A stretch of 6,493 bases of DNA from Burkholderiaceae bacterium. Lineage in GTDB: Bacteria > Pseudomonadota > Gammaproteobacteria > Burkholderiales > Burkholderiaceae. A model generated the notes under the pieces. The model did not search any database. It was not told the DNA's origin and was given only the letters and a program-made list of their open reading frames with translations. The position numbers were made by a program, and so were the translations under genes. The stretch is from positions 1 to 6,493 of the forward strand of contig JALORV010000045.1 of the NCBI GenBank assembly GCA_025458735.1. The letters are read 5' to 3'. Shown piece by piece: positions 6,144 through 6,493 of this stretch. Position 1 is the first letter of the stretch; each line of letters begins with the position of its first letter.

Positions 6144-6149
6144 CCTCGC
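6144..6149 (-). promoter_or_regulatory. Ribosome binding site deciding the peptidase start
   Basis: GCGAGG (6149-6144) lies seven bases upstream of GTG 6136, a good distance. The upstream alternative GTG 6157 is preceded by TGCATCCGGC, with no Shine-Dalgarno match, and is only ten bases from the terminator stem. This favours the shorter form of 687 residues, but weakly. Confidence 0.45.
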
Positions 6150-6166
6150 CAGTGCACGCCGGATGC

Positions 6167-6193
6167 AAAACGGGGCGCCGAAGCGCCCCGTTT
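6167..6193 (-). terminator. Rho-independent terminator of pnp
   Basis: On the minus strand the perfect 11-bp stem AAACGGGGCGC / GCGCCCCGTTT closes a TTCG tetraloop (arms 6193-6183 and 6178-6168) and runs into a TTTT tract. It begins 15 bases after the pnp stop. The UUCG loop with a GC-rich stem is exceptionally stable. The T-run is short (four, then GC), so some read-through into the peptidase gene is possible. Confidence 0.87.
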
Positions 6194-6207
6194 CGACCCT
6201 GCAAACC

Positions 6208-6492
6208 TTACTGCTGCTGGGCCGCAGCGGCGTTGCCCTCGACCGCTTTCATGGAAAGTCGCACGCGGCCCTTTTCGTCGGCCTCGATCACCTTGACCTT
6301 CACGGCCTGGCCTTCCTTCAGATAGTCCGCGACCGCATTGACGCGCTCGTTGGCGATCTGCGAGATGTGCAGCAGGCCGTCCTTGCCGGGCAGCAGTTGC
6401 ACGATCGCGCCGAAGTCCAGCAGGCGCAGCACGGTGCCGTCGTAGACCTTGCCGACCTCGACTTCCGCAGTCAGTTCCTGGATGCGGCGCTG
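6208..6492 (-). CDS. pnp: Polyribonucleotide nucleotidyltransferase (PNPase), C-terminal S1 domain, 5' end beyond window
   Basis: PNPase is a 3'-5' phosphorolytic exoribonuclease active in mRNA decay and part of the RNA degradosome in many proteobacteria. Only the last 94 codons are in the window, with the stop TAA at 6210-6208. The visible part begins [14 protein letters not shown], the linker after the KH domain. The S1 RNA-binding fold follows: [45 protein letters not shown] and [21 protein letters not shown] short low-complexity tail ([10 protein letters not shown]) ends the protein. The catalytic RNase PH domains lie outside. The match to proteobacterial PNPase is unambiguous. The gene ends in its own terminator, so it is probably the last gene of an rpsO-pnp type unit. 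Confidence 0.96.
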   Translation of the reverse strand, partial: QRRIQELTAEVEVGKVYDGTVLRLLDFGAIVQLLPGKDGLLHISQIANERVNAVADYLKEGQAVKVKVIEADEKGRVRLSMKAVEGNAAAAQQQ

Positions 6493-6493
6493 G

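Noticed and set aside
4838..6325. 495-codon open frame on the plus strand
   Set aside because: It is antisense to the S9A peptidase, whose catalytic triad and family motifs are intact. It also crosses the pnp terminator hairpin and shows no protein-family features.

Overview
The window is a GC-rich housekeeping segment, most likely from a betaproteobacterium. The SecG sequence (QHGKGADMGAAFG motif, long Pro/Ala tail ending DVPK) and the gene order pnp, PIG3-type quinone oxidoreductase, tpiA, secG, tRNA-Leu, nuoABC are typical of that group. A gammaproteobacterium with the same order cannot be excluded. Every gene I can support lies on the minus strand, so the text below reads from high to low coordinates.

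Region 1 (6493 to 3057) begins with the C-terminal S1 domain of polynucleotide phosphorylase (pnp, partial), followed by a strong intrinsic terminator with an 11-bp stem and UUCG loop. Next come a cytosolic prolyl-oligopeptidase-family (S9A) serine peptidase with its catalytic triad intact and, overlapping it by an ATGA, a zinc-independent PIG3-family NAD(P)H quinone oxidoreductase.

Region 2 (3056 to 1506) has a plausible sigma70 promoter very close to the triosephosphate isomerase gene (tpiA). A 104-bp spacer carrying a TGAT-N4-ATCA dyad and a 10-bp direct repeat separates tpiA from secG, the small Sec translocase subunit, which here has a long Pro/Ala/Ser tail.

Region 3 (1505 to 1) holds a tRNA-Leu(GAG) with encoded CCA and its own promoter. 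A 170-bp spacer with repeat-like structure follows, then the start of the respiratory complex I operon: nuoA, nuoB and the first 153 codons of nuoC. nuoB and nuoC overlap by an ATGA.

The most important observation is in nuoB. The frame is open and both ends match the family perfectly, but the protein has 126 residues instead of about 158. It jumps directly from MGSC (residues 99-102) to TAEALIYG. The missing block of about 32 residues normally includes the fourth cysteine ligand of iron-sulfur cluster N2, the electron donor to quinone. As written, this NuoB should not be able to build N2. It is either a real in-frame deletion that disables or re-purposes complex I, or an assembly or sequence error. 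No mobile element, CRISPR array or defence system is visible, and the other genes look ordinary and intact. The long open frames on the plus strand are GC-driven shadows.
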